Of a stretch of 64,000 nucleotides of DNA, positions 43,001 through 54,500 are shown piece after piece (position 1 is the first letter of the stretch; each line of letters starts with the position of its first letter). The stretch comes from Darksidea phi (Eukaryota; Ascomycota; Dothideomycetes; Pleosporales; Lentitheciaceae), in the NCBI GenBank assembly GCA_030770425.1, contig JASJFT010000105.1, positions 90,778 through 154,777 on the forward strand, written 5' to 3'. The notes below the pieces were generated by a model that saw only the letters and a list, made by a program, of their open reading frames with translations, did no database searches and had not been told where the DNA came from. Both the position numbers and the translations under genes were made by a program.

Positions 43001-45689
43001 AATAATGGTTCTTTAGCATCATTGCCGCTCTCAGAGGAGAACGAAGGTGTGTATAGCCTGAACACAATCTTACAAACACCGAAGGGGCAACTAATTTCGT
43101 AAAGAATGTCTTAGGTCACTCTCCTTCCCAGAACAGGAGCACAGATTCGACGAAATCCACTTCGCAAACGACACCTGTGGGTGGCTTCTTGAGGATCGGC
43201 AGTATCAGACTTGGGGAAATAAATCAAGGGGCCTTTTCTGGATCAAAGGTAATCCTGGCGCTGGCAAGTCGGCTCTTATGAAGTTCGCTGTTACCAAGAT
43301 GATCTGCAAAAGGCCCGGAGAGCTTATCATCTCCTTTTTCGTTACTGCTCGAGGAGTTCTCCTACAAAAGACACCATTGGGTATATTTCGTGCATTATTG
43401 AACTCTATGCTCGAAATCTTCCCTGAGTACCTCGCCCAGCTTACTGAGCGGTTTAGAGACCGGGAGAAACGGTTCGGCAACTACCTAGAGAATAGATGGA
43501 AATGGGCCGATAAAGAGCTTCAAAATTTTATGACGGAGGTTCTGACGCAGGGGACGAAGAATCAACCAATTGTTATCTTTCTCGACGCGCTAGACGAGTG
43601 TGGAGAAGACTCTGCCGTACGATTATTGGAATATTTTGAAGGCTTGATGGAAGAAGCCGAAAGACAGAAAGCCAAACTTAAAATCTGTTTTTCTTCGAGG
43701 CATTTTCCAATCCTAGGGCTTAATATCGTCCCAACTATCTCGGTGGAAGAGCGAAATGACCGGGATATCCGATTGGTCATTCAGGAACGACTCAAGAAGA
43801 TTCAACCGAAATCGAAGCGCCAGCAGATCGAGAATGATATTCTGTCGAAAGCTCAGGGAGGATTTCAATGGGCTATCCTAGTGACTACTAGAGTCATTGA
43901 CTAAAATGCAACTGGAATCAAGACGGAGAAGCTGCACGAAAAGCTATCATCAACCCTAGAAGCTCTAAGTGAGCTATACACTTTAATCCTGAATGGTGTT
44001 ACTAAGGCTGAGCAAAATCAGATGGTAAAGCTATTCCTGTGGGTTCTCTTTGCTGAGCGGCCGTTGTCTGCACAAGAGCTTCGAGATGCACTTGTTATTG
44101 ATGAGAATATGAGCTACACGACTGTCTCCAAGCTAAGAAGCCATGAGAGCTGGTCTGATACTTTAGTCGACTTTAAGAGGCGTATCCGATATATCTCCAG
44201 AGGCCTGGTCGAATTTCAAAGCCGCGAGATCTAGGAGCGATACGAACCCGACGGAGAAGACTCAGACCGCGAGGCCCAGTTCATTCACTAATCCGTTGCC
44301 GACTATCTGCTCAATGAATATTTCAATAATGTCGAATGCAGCCTATATGACTTTCCATCCCACCTAGGAGCTGGGAATTTCCAAATATCAAGGTCCTGCC
44401 TCAGATACTTGACATTAAAGGAAATACTCGAAGGGACTCAGCTATCACGAGGCAAACTATCATCAGAATTCCCTCTGGCTCCTTATGCAGTGCGATATCT
44501 ATTCGACCACATTCACAGGGTCGAGCAGGAAGGAATCGACCAATCAGATATCCTCTCACTCATTCAATGGGCGCCACAGTCTAAAACCTTGGAAAAACTC
44601 AAGGACCTGTAGAGGGTCTTGGATCCTAATAGTGTCCATACGCCTTTAGGGTGGCCATTCATCGGAGCGACACCACTTCATGCACTAGCTGCATCTGGTT
44701 CAAAAAGCGCTTTTAGTGCATGCTTGCAGAAAGAAGGTGTACAGGTCGATAGGAGAGACTCGGAAGGGAACACGCCACTACTTCTCGCAATCAGAGAGAA
44801 TCATAACGATATAGCGCTAATGTTGCTCGAGCGGTCGATCGAATGGCAATCTCGACGCAAAGAGGAAGATGTTCTGAGTATCGCTAAGGATGAAAACACG
44901 AAAGATCTAGCCAGCCGATTCGTGGATGTCAGCGCCGAAAACAATGACGGCGATACGGCGTTGACTATCGCCTTCACGGAAAAAGCCGGAGAGGTCATTT
45001 TCAAGCTGATTGAAGCGAGTGCCGACCTCAAGTATTTCGGACATCAAACTGCGCTGGTTTTCTATGTAATTGGCAACAGAAACATGACGCTTCTCGCCAA
45101 ACTGATTGAGAAAAGTGTTAATCTGGACGGAGCTGTCTATTTCGTACTGAAAAAACTGTCCTCAGAGCAAGACAACGTACTCGAGAGATTCCTTTCGGAA
45201 CTGCTCAAAGCCGGAGCCAATACAACTAGATCCTTAGAATTCGGAAGGAATCCTGAACCCGAAGATGACGAAAATGGACCGGAGGGGGGGTATGAACGGG
45301 ATAAAGAGGCGCTTATTTTAGCCTCAAGAAGAGGCCAAACAGCCGTAGTCAGCCTCCTCCTGTCGCACGGTGCCTCAGCAACTTGTCGAAATGAGAACGG
45401 GGACTTTCCATTGTTAGTTGCTGTACGAAATGGACACGAAGACATAATTCGCCTCTTGCTCCAAAATGCGCCGTCCGCGGTTGAAATGAGGGATTCAAAC
45501 GGCTCCACCGCCCTAGATGAAGCTCTCGAAAATGACAATAGCGAGCTGTTTATGCTTATGATTAGGGAGGGGAGCTTTTCGATTGCAAGCACCGTGTTAG
45601 AGGATATTCTCTTCAATTCAATTGAAAACGACGACATTGACACAGTGGCAGAAATTTTACAGAAGGAGTGCATCGATCCAAACTCTGAG

Positions 45690-46960
45690 GGCGAAGGAGG
45701 ATTGACTCCTCTGTGTTTGGCAGCAAAGAACGGGCACGAAGCAATAGTGGAAGTATTGCTTGAGACAGATAAAATTGAAGCCGATCCCAAAGGCAGCACT
45801 CAACAAACGCCGTTGTCTTGGGCTGCACAGAACGGACACGACGCGGTGGTCCAGCTACTGCTCGAAACAGGCCAAGCCGACGTTGATGCAATGGATCAAA
45901 ATAATCGAACGCCGCTATCGTGGGCGGCAGAGAATGGGCACGAAGCGGTAGCCAAGCTGCTGCTTGAGACTGGCAGGGTCGACGTTGACTTAAGAGATCG
46001 GTATAGACAGACGCCGCTAATGCGGGCAGCCCGGAATGGGCACGAGGCGGTCTTCAAGCTGCTGCTTGAGACTGGCAAGGCTGACGCCGACTCCAAGGAT
46101 CAGGATGGACAGACGCCGTTATCGTGGGCGGCACAGAATGGGCACGAAGCGGTGGTCAAGCTCCTGCTCGAGACCGGCAAGGTCGANNNNNNNNNNNNNN
46201 NNNNNNNNNNNNNNNNNNNNNNNNNNNNNNNNNNNNNNNNNNNNNNNNNNNNNNNNNNNNNNNNNNNNNNNNNNNNNNNNNNNNNNNNNNNNNNNNNNNN
46301 NNNNNNNNNNNNNNNNNNNNNNNNNNNNNNNNNNNNNNNNNNNNNNNNNNNNNNNNNNNNNNNNNNNNNNNNNNNNNNNNNNNNNNGACGCCGACTCCAA
46401 GGATCAGGATGGACAGACGCCGTTATCGTGGGCGGCACAGAATGGGCACGAAGCGGTGGTCAAGCTCCTGCTCGAGACCGGCAAGGTCGAAGACGGATTG
46501 ACGCCGCTAATGCGGGCAGCCGACAATAGGCACGAAGCGGTAGTCAAGCTGCTGCTCGCTGGGTATGGTGTTAATCCGCAACTATTGTGGACGTTATGGA
46601 ACCGTCTAAAATCGATATTTTGGGCAGCCGAGAATGGGTACGAGGCGGTATTCAAGGTACTGCTCGAGACCGGCAAGGTGGAAGTTGACTCCAAGGATGA
46701 GTACGGATGCACGCCGCTATCGTGGGCGGCAGAGAATGGGCACGAAGCGGTAGTCAAGCTCCTGCTCGAGATCGGCAAGGTCGACGTTGACTCCAAGGAT
46801 GAGGATGGGTGCACGCTGCTATCTTGGGCAGCACAGAATGGAAACGAGGCGGTAGTCAAGCTGCTGCTTGAGACCTGCAAGGTCGACGTTGACTCCGGGA
46901 TGAGGACGGATAGACGCCGCTAATGCAGGCAGCCCGGAATGAGTACGAGGAAGTAGTCGA
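45690..46960 (+). repeat. tandem ankyrin repeat units (~102 bp)
   Basis: Units share the pattern TPLSWAAQNGHEAVVKLLL with a linker such as ETGKVDVDSKD. Several units are nearly identical at the DNA level. The 105 bases at 46081-46186 recur unchanged at 46387-46492 on the other side of a 200-N gap, which breaks the frame count and was probably caused by repeat collapse. Confidence 0.85.
46187..46386. other. 200-N assembly gap inside ankyrin repeats
   Basis: The gap size (200) is not a multiple of three and is probably nominal. The number of ankyrin units is therefore unknown. Confidence 0.9.
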
Positions 46961-46991
46961 GCTATTGCAATCGCAGGGAAGTTTTTCTTAA

Positions 46992-49117
46992 TAGCTTGCA
47001 TTTCGACCTATTCTGTTTCCTTCTTAGGCAAATATGGAACAGGTGAAGTCGTGTAAGAATTTCTTCCTAGTGTCTTAGCGATGCGTAGAGTAGCTTTCCC
47101 CGTAGATATCGCCATCTTAGGGGAAGGTCGCTAACCCGTTCCGACTACCGGGCCTGTAGAAGCCTGGTTTCTGTCTACTAAACAGAAAAAGCAGTAAGAA
47201 TTAACAACTATCGTTAGCGTTATGACTAATAGGAGATGGCATGTCGGTGGCGAAACTAGCAGGATGTCACTTGAGGTACGTCTACATGTATATCAACAGC
47301 CAACCAACAGAGAGCGTACTATAGGTGGCGAACTAGCAGGGAGAATGGTCGACCCGCTCTTGCCAGGGCCTTGTGAGGTGGCGAATTCTGTAGATTTTTT
47401 CAGAGAGTTGGGTTGAATCGCAAAGTGTCGCAGGCCACGACCTCCTGGTGGAAGCTCATTGGCTTGGGAATACAAGGTGTTGCATACCAAGGATAGCATA
47501 TTAATTAGTTATTAGATAAACTTTAATAATTTAATCTTATAATATTAATAAATAGTTTATACTTACATTTTGAAAATAAATCTAACTAATATAATTATTA
47601 TAATTTTAATAGAGTTTTAGTAAAGATATCTAGTAGATTTTTATTTGATTTGGATTTGTATTGTGGGAGTCTCTTCAGAAGGTCCGTACGAAACATAGTA
47701 GGAGTTTGTACACAGTAGAGGTGCTATACCCACACCTTATACACGATAATAGAGTAGATTTTTATATTTAGCTTATCTATAAGATATGTTAAATAGCTTA
47801 TTATTATTATTATTATTATTATTTAACACATAGTAGTATAAAGCTAAAATCCAAAAATTACATAAATAGGTACAGCCCTCTATCCGAGTTATCCAAAAGC
47901 GTTCGCAGTAGCCCTTTAGATATTAAATAGCTTATACTTATATCTAAAAGATAAAATAATTTAATTATTTACTAATAGTTTATATAAAATCGCTTTATTG
48001 TAAATACTATAATATCTATATTAACTTCTATAGTAAAGGGTATCTTAGCTTACTAAATATACCTTTACTCTTCTAAAAGGACTATAGGTCGACGATAGCC
48101 GCTATATACCCTTTAACGGCTCTGATCCTAAGTATCTATTAGATAGGTTTACCGTCTACGGTTGTACGGCTCTCCCCCTTACATCGCGAGCCTCGAAATT
48201 CGCGGCCTAGAACGCAGTCGTTAAGGAACTATATTAATTTGTTCTCGTACATAAGCTTGCCGTCTTCGAGTCCTTTCTCCGCGCAGAATTCCCGTCACTC
48301 CTCCTACCTGGGATCGGACGCCTTGTTCGTGTTCTTGGGCCGGGCCTCGCGCGCCTGCGTGAGCGCACGCGTGCCCTGGGCGAAGAGCTCGACATCGAAA
48401 GCCGTACGAAGCTCTACGGTGCCGGCAGGGGCAGAGAGGGATGTCCTATCGATTGCATCGTTCGGGGGGACTAGAGGGGCCTCTCCCAGCTCCAGGGCGA
48501 TGGCGTGCAGGGGTATGTACAAGCGTACGGGCATTTGTGGAACCACGTCGGCGTGCTAGCTAGGGCCTCGGTTCAGGATAGCCTCCCGACGGGGAAGCCA
48601 AGGCCGGCATACCTACGAATAATCGCTTATTCTATCCCAACCCGGGAGGGCAAATATGCGGTTGTTATTGTGGGGGAGGGAAGGGCCCCAATAACCGCGC
48701 TATCGGTGGGGGCGTACATAGAATAGCTTCAGTGCGGGAGGACGGAGCTGATCAGTGCGTTCTCAGAATAGGTTATGATCTGCACTAGTGCTCGAAACAA
48801 CAACTGCCGCTACTGGTTGGGACTTGTAGATCATATATTGCTGCATAGAAAATCAGTCAGATAATAATATATCAAGGGTGGGGGAAAGTGTAAAGAATAG
48901 GGTGAAAAAGGCGCAGATTTACGGAACTATCCAATTATCTAATGAGCTTGAACGTCAGCTGGAACCATGACATGTCAAAACAAATCTCCAGTCCTGTGTT
49001 ATGAATTATTCCCTGGTGATCATGGCATGAAGTTAGGATGAGCGCTCACCGAAGGGATGTGGATAAATTTTGCGATTGGATACGTAATCTTGCGAAAAAT
49101 ACCCATCTCCTCAATAC
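46992..49117. other. AT-rich repeat debris with a GC island
   Basis: 47.48-48.23 kb is very AT-rich and CA/TG-poor. It includes a dispersed repeat copy (47648-47757) and an (att)n run at about 47800. A GC-rich island at 48.24-48.73 kb has open frames on both strands without recognised domains. 48.75-49.1 kb is the 3' flank of the membrane protein gene. Confidence 0.45.
47648..47757 (-). repeat. dispersed repeat copy
   Basis: Reverse complement of this segment matches 17124-17236 with mostly transition differences. The surrounding 47.5-48.2 kb block probably belongs to the same decayed element. Confidence 0.65.
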
Positions 49118-50270
49118 CTAAACTCCCATATTCCCATGATGCTCATCACCAACAAGATTGACCGTATCTAATGGGTACAGCTGGTCCATGGAATTTGCTG
49201 GTTTCTCAGGCTTCTGATGTTGATTGGCGGATTTCCCCAAGGAAATGATATCCTGTCCACTAGGTGTTAAATTACCACCAGATTTTTGACCGATCAAACC
49301 CTTGGTTACTGAGAGGGCCCAGCGAAATGCTCTCGATTTTGACATATCTTTAAAAATAGGCCGTAGGATGGGTAGACTGGCATTTACGACACCCAGTGCG
49401 GGTTCCAAGATTGACCATATCCCAATGGGGACTGTGGCGTATGTGAAATCGGCGAGATTGAGCCGTGATATTACGATGACGCGGAGAAGTGAAATAACAC
49501 AGATGCTGCACATCAATGTTACCAAGGCGCCCTTGTAACACTTGGAGGAAGAACTTACAATGCACCTAAACCAAACATAGCCATGATCCCAATCTTTTTA
49601 CCCCAAGGAAGTCGCAAATTCCACAACCCCCGCATGGGAAGAACAACGACAATAATATCGAGGATTAGATTGCCGCTGCCAGAAAGGATGTACGCGACCA
49701 TAGTATTCTTATCGCATGTCCCATGTATTGTCCTGTCCCAGTTATACTGTACAGGCCTACATAGAACAAAGGTCTCCAGTATAACAGATAGAAGGTATGC
49801 GAAAGACGCCGCCATTGTTGTATAGCACACTCGGTGGAAAATCTGGCTGGGAAATATTGTGAGGTACAGGTGTCGAACAGAGAATTTAACGGCTGTGTTT
49901 GCCGCTCCCCAGACAGGTTGCCCGGCTGTGAATAGGAGGAATATGCGGCCGCGGTAGATGGGGTTGATCTCACTCATATGATAGCCAGAGTATCCCCAGA
50001 GCGATCCTAAATTCTGTTAGTGAAACTAACACGAAACAGCGTGCTGCAGGTAAACTTACCAAGGCAAACAATGACCGCTAGACATATAGAAAAGAAGAGA
50101 GCAATAAAGATAGTATAGTCGTTGAACTGTAGCCTCTTCTTCTTTATGATTCGCGCACGAATTCGTAAGATTACCGTTATGGTTGCAAGTATGTTAAACA
50201 CGACACAGAGTGCGACTGTCTGATAGACGGACCTGGGGATACCGAGAGGAGGAGGCGTGGCCATGATCAT
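49118..50270 (-). CDS. seven-helix fungal rhodopsin-like membrane protein
   Basis: Three exons: 50270-50060, 50006-49559 and 49505-49118, with introns of 53 and 53 nt, giving 348 aa. The N-terminus (MIMATPPPLGIPRSVYQ) leads into a first membrane helix (ALCVVFNILATITVILRIRA). Further helices follow, with the loop RARIIKKKRLQFNDYTI. The pattern is that of the fungal rhodopsin/Pth11-like integral membrane family. Later segments include CYTTMAASFAYLLSVILETF, ILSGSGNLILDIIVVVLPMR and the last helix region with WSILEPALGVVNASLPILRP. The cytosolic tail is polar. Members are suspected surface sensors; the ligand is unknown. Confidence 0.87.
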
Positions 50271-50930
50271 GGTTTCTTTGGAAACAGTCTTTTGGTAAAG
50301 CTAGTAGCTGTTTGTTGGAAAATGGGGAAAGCTCTGACTGTGATTATGAATTAACTTTGTCTTATTTATATTTCTGTAGTGTTTTGAAGCCTGAACTCCT
50401 AAAAAAGGCAATTTTTAAATTTGAGCTCAGCCTTGAGGGCGACCCCAATGAGGGAGGGGTCGGCATATTAGTCTGCATTGAGTCTCTTATTGCTTACCCA
50501 CCCCAATGAGGGAGGAGTCGGCATATCAGTCTGCATTGGGTCTCGTATTGCTTACCCACCCCACTGTATACGCCGAGTGGGTAGTTCACGAATGATGCAG
50601 GACCGGAATGAACTCAAGCCCCGCTACTAGTATTTTGGTTTCCCCATTTCTAATATGTGTATGCGGCTCCCAGTATAGATCTTATCCAATTTCTCGATGC
50701 TATGCTATACTACACCAAGGCGTTTGCATACCCTCTCCAACTCTTCTACCTTGTTTTGCCTTGAAAATCCCGAAAGGGCCCTAAAGTTATTCACTATGCT
50801 TATCGGGGATCGAAAGTCTCAAGGATATTGATAGGCTGGTAAAAAGGCCGTATACCGAAAATCCCGCGTACCCCGCCTTAGCGTGTAACACTACATGCCT
50901 CTACTCTGGAACAATTACCTTATCCTTAAT
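50271..50930. other. intergenic with short tandem repeat
   Basis: Promoter of the membrane protein gene. A 58-bp tandem duplication is listed separately. Nothing else is supported before the sharp change to AT-rich DNA at about 50.93 kb. Confidence 0.5.
50443..50558. repeat. 58-bp direct tandem duplication
   Basis: Two copies, 50443-50500 and 50501-50558, each starting ccccaatgagggagg and differing at a few transition sites. Confidence 0.8.
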
Positions 50931-51321
50931 AGGGGTGAATTATCTATTTTATCCTTATTAAGAATAGTGATGAAATAGAAAATTAATATAGATTTAATAT
51001 TTATTAGCTATTTATAGTACTATTATTTTTTATATATAAGAAGTATATAGCTCTCTATCTAAATTATCTAAAAGGATTAATTATACTATTTTATACTAGT
51101 AATTTTTAGCTTAGATTATTATATAAACTCTTTTATATAATATTCTATTATATACTCTTATTCGATTTTACTAACTAGTTAAGTATAAATAAGAACTAGT
51201 ATACTATAATAATTTTCGTTTTATTAATACTAAGTAACTACTATAGTATATAGATATATCGTAGATAGAGGAAGGGACTTATAATCTATAGTTAAAGGAA
51301 TAGAAAAGATAATAGATATTA

Positions 51322-51500
51322 TACCTACTTCTACCGGAGGACTCTTAGATTATTATCGGCCCGGCTATAGTTACGTACCGGACCCTATATAGTCCTACGT
51401 CCTACTATTATATCTTCTTAAGGATTTATCTTATCTTTATCCGAATATAACTCTTTTACTATCTTAGTATTTCTATATCTACCTATCTATACGTACCTTA
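51322..51500 (+). mobile_element. retroelement fragment, heavily mutated copy
   Basis: Aligns along its length with the reverse complement of 16498-16666. The differences are almost all C-to-T or G-to-A in this copy, for example gatcatcatcggg changed to gattattatcggc. Confidence 0.65.
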
Positions 51501-54500
51501 TAATTCGAATCCTTTTTACTCCTTTTTAAGAACTAGTAGTATAGTATTAATACTAAAAGTCGATACTTTAAAAGTTTTTATTAATTATACTATATAATAC
51601 CTATTTAAAGCTATTAATATACCTTTTTATACTATCTACTTAAAGAAGAGTATCTACTTTAGTACCTATCTATCTAGTAGATAAAATAATCCTAATATAT
51701 AGTTAGTCGACGAAATATACTAGTAGTACCCTAAGTTTAGTAGATAATAAGTTTAAAAACTAAAATTAAATAATAAAAATAACTACTAGTTAAGAGGCCT
51801 ATTTAATCCTAAAAATATTTAGAAGAATTAATATATTTCTAAAACCCTTATATCCTATATATAGTATAATAATAGAAATATATTAAAAATATCTAATAAA
51901 CTACTATCTTTTAGTAGGACCCTAATAATAGCTATAATTAATAGGGACTACTAACTTACGTAAGAAAATAATAGGATTTCTAACTATAAGAATATTTCTT
52001 ATAAAAGTAGGTCTATATAATCTTAACCCCTAGCTCTTACTACTATACTACTAATATTAGAAGCTAATAATATCTCTATAGATAGTAATTACCTAGGTAT
52101 ATTTTATACTATATCTATCTATACTTTAGCCCTAGATAAAGCGCTTCTAGTAAAAATAATAGAAGTATTAATTAATCTTTAATACTAGAATATATTAGTT
52201 AACTAAATCGTAGTTATAAAAGTAGACTTTAAAATAGTCTAAATAGTCTTTAAACTAGCTACGGGTATTTATTAAACTATAGCTAGTTTACCCTTAATAG
52301 ATAATACTCGTTAGAGACTATCTAATTTAATTAAGATTAAAAATCCTTTTATACTAGACTTAGTAAAGAGAATCCTAATAATTTAAGTTATAAATCGTTA
52401 AATTAAAGATATTAATAGTTTCTTCTAAATTAACTTTACTACTACTAATATTATAGTATAGTAGTAAAGGGAGCCTTCTAATCAAGCGTCGAAGGCTTAG
52501 GTAAGCGATAGAATATTAGGCCGGACTTTAAAGAGCTATTATCTAGGAGTATCTTTAGCTAGAGCTTATTATCTATTCTATTATATAGTAGATAGAGGAA
52601 ATAGTTTAATTTAACTAATTTTTAGCCGTCTATTCTATTAACTCTTCCTCTTCTACTTCTCTAACTATGGGTCGTAAGCTTTACTACCTTATCTCTAATA
52701 TACCTATATACTATAGTTTTTAATAACGTCTATAGGGCTTCTAATAGTCTATTAGATTAAAGCGAAGAGAAGAGTTAGATAAAAAGACGACGGAATTAAA
52801 AGTTTTTATTATAGCTCCGAGGCTTAATTAATAATACTTAGATATAATAAATACTAGATACTATAAATAGATATATATAGGCTTAGGATAATATAATAGT
52901 ACGTCGGATAAAGTAATTAGAGTAAGTAATAATAGTATTATAAACTAATACTAGATAATAATAGGAGATTCCTAAAAGGGAGACGCTTAGCTAGAATAGC
53001 TTAGAAATTCTAGTAAAAAGAAAGACTAGGAGATCCTCGAAAGGGAGATATATAGCTAAGATAATTAGAAATCTTAGTATAAAATTAAAGGGGTAGTATA
53101 ATAGTATAACTTCCTATTAAATCTTACTTATTAGTAGAAAGAGGAAAAGGATATAATAAAGCGAATTACTAGTACTATAGCGTAGTTATTAGGTTAGAAG
53201 ACTAATACTAGTATTAGTAGATCTAGGTAAAATAATAATACTAACTAGCTTATAAGGACGAAAGAGATATATAAGAATAATATCTTTTAAAAAGTTAAAA
53301 ATACTAAATATACCCTCTTATTATTATTACTATACTTAGTCGAAACTTTATTAGTTAATATTTAAAATAGTACTAGCTAGCTTTAAATAGTTACCCTTTA
53401 AATATTTTTAGTTAAGTAACTAACTACCTCTCGAGTAAGAAGAAAACTTATTTAATAAAAAAAAGAAAAGATTTCTAAGATTAAAGACTTATTATTTATT
53501 AATATATCTATTAATACTTCGGAGTAAGACTAGCCTAAAAAAGAAGAAAGTAAGAAGAAGAGTAAGAAGATAAAGTATAATTAGAAGAAAAGACGTCTAA
53601 TCTAATTAATTTAGGAGAAATTAGAGAAGAAGGGTATCTAAGAAAATTATTAGCCTTATACTAAAGTTAGTAAAGTTAACTTAGACGATAGTTCTAAAAG
53701 TAAGAATAAGTTAAATAATAATAAAGATAATATAATAGACTATAAACTTTACTATTTAGAACTTTAAAAGAAGAAGTCTAAGAAGTTATTAGTATCGACG
53801 TTTAATCTACTAATTCTTAAGGTAGCTATTATCCTAATTATAGACTAATTCTAGTAATTAATTAGTAAGAGAATAAATATCTATTTTTTATTTTTACTAC
53901 GTAATTCTAATATATTATTATTTACTAGTATAGATATTATATAGTTCTTAGAGGACTACGAGTTTAGCGTAGATAGAGTAAAGTAGAATAAATAAGATAA
54001 AAAGAAGTTCCTTTTCTATTTTTATAATTTATTTTAGAGAGTATATATTATTAAGATATATTATTATATATTTTTAGTATAAAGCTAGATTATATTTAAA
54101 TTAATGTTCTAGAAGGAATATACTAGTAGAGATATTAGGTAGTAGAAGACTACTTACGTCTTTCTTAAATTATAGCTAATAGAGATTTATCGATTATCTC
54201 TTCTACTTAACGAATACTATTACTAGTTCTTAATATATAGTAGTAGAGTATTAAACTAATCGTAGATTATAGAGATTAAGCTTAAGTAGCTATTCTTTAA
54301 AGGATTAAAGTATAATAATTAGATAATAATTATATTTAGTATAGATAAGAAGTACTAACTAGTTAATAAAGATATATATTTCTTTAAGTTAAAGAAGATA
54401 TACTAGTATCTCTAATTATTATATAAATAAAAAGAAGCTATACTTATACTAAGTCTAGATATTAGTCTAGTAGCTAGCTAGCTAGTATATAGGAAGATTA

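Larger units (their letters stand above)
40310..46991 (+). pseudogene. NLR-like gene: two alpha/beta-hydrolase regions, NACHT, ankyrins
   Basis: One in-phase exon chain fits the region: ~40310-40434, 40489-40741, 40780-40842, 40892-41215, 41268-41457, 41520-41946, 41999-42212, 42280-42333, 42400-42678, 42737-42965, 43017-43050, 43115-46991. The first region has IVAVHGIGAHPDDTW, a nucleophile-elbow-like IAHCFGG (Cys in place of Ser) and GLIFFGTPFRG. The second has VIALSGLGGHAFGSF, IVFIGHSLGGLVIKE and GFLFFGVPHQG (serine-esterase-like). A NACHT NTPase follows: P-loop GNPGAGKSA at 43248-43274, Walker B IVIFLDALDECGED. Ankyrin repeats fill the C-terminus. The gene is broken: in-frame stops at 43902, 44232, 44289 and 44610, a one-base loss near 46895 and a TAG near 46910. 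The 5' start is unclear. STAND proteins of this type act in fungal non-self recognition (family knowledge). It may be two neighbouring genes rather than one (see findings). Confidence 0.75.

Noticed and set aside
49118..50270. Bacterial or archaeal light-driven pump
   Set aside because: Sequence pattern and intron positions fit the fungal rhodopsin-like/Pth11-like family; no retinal-binding lysine motif was seen.
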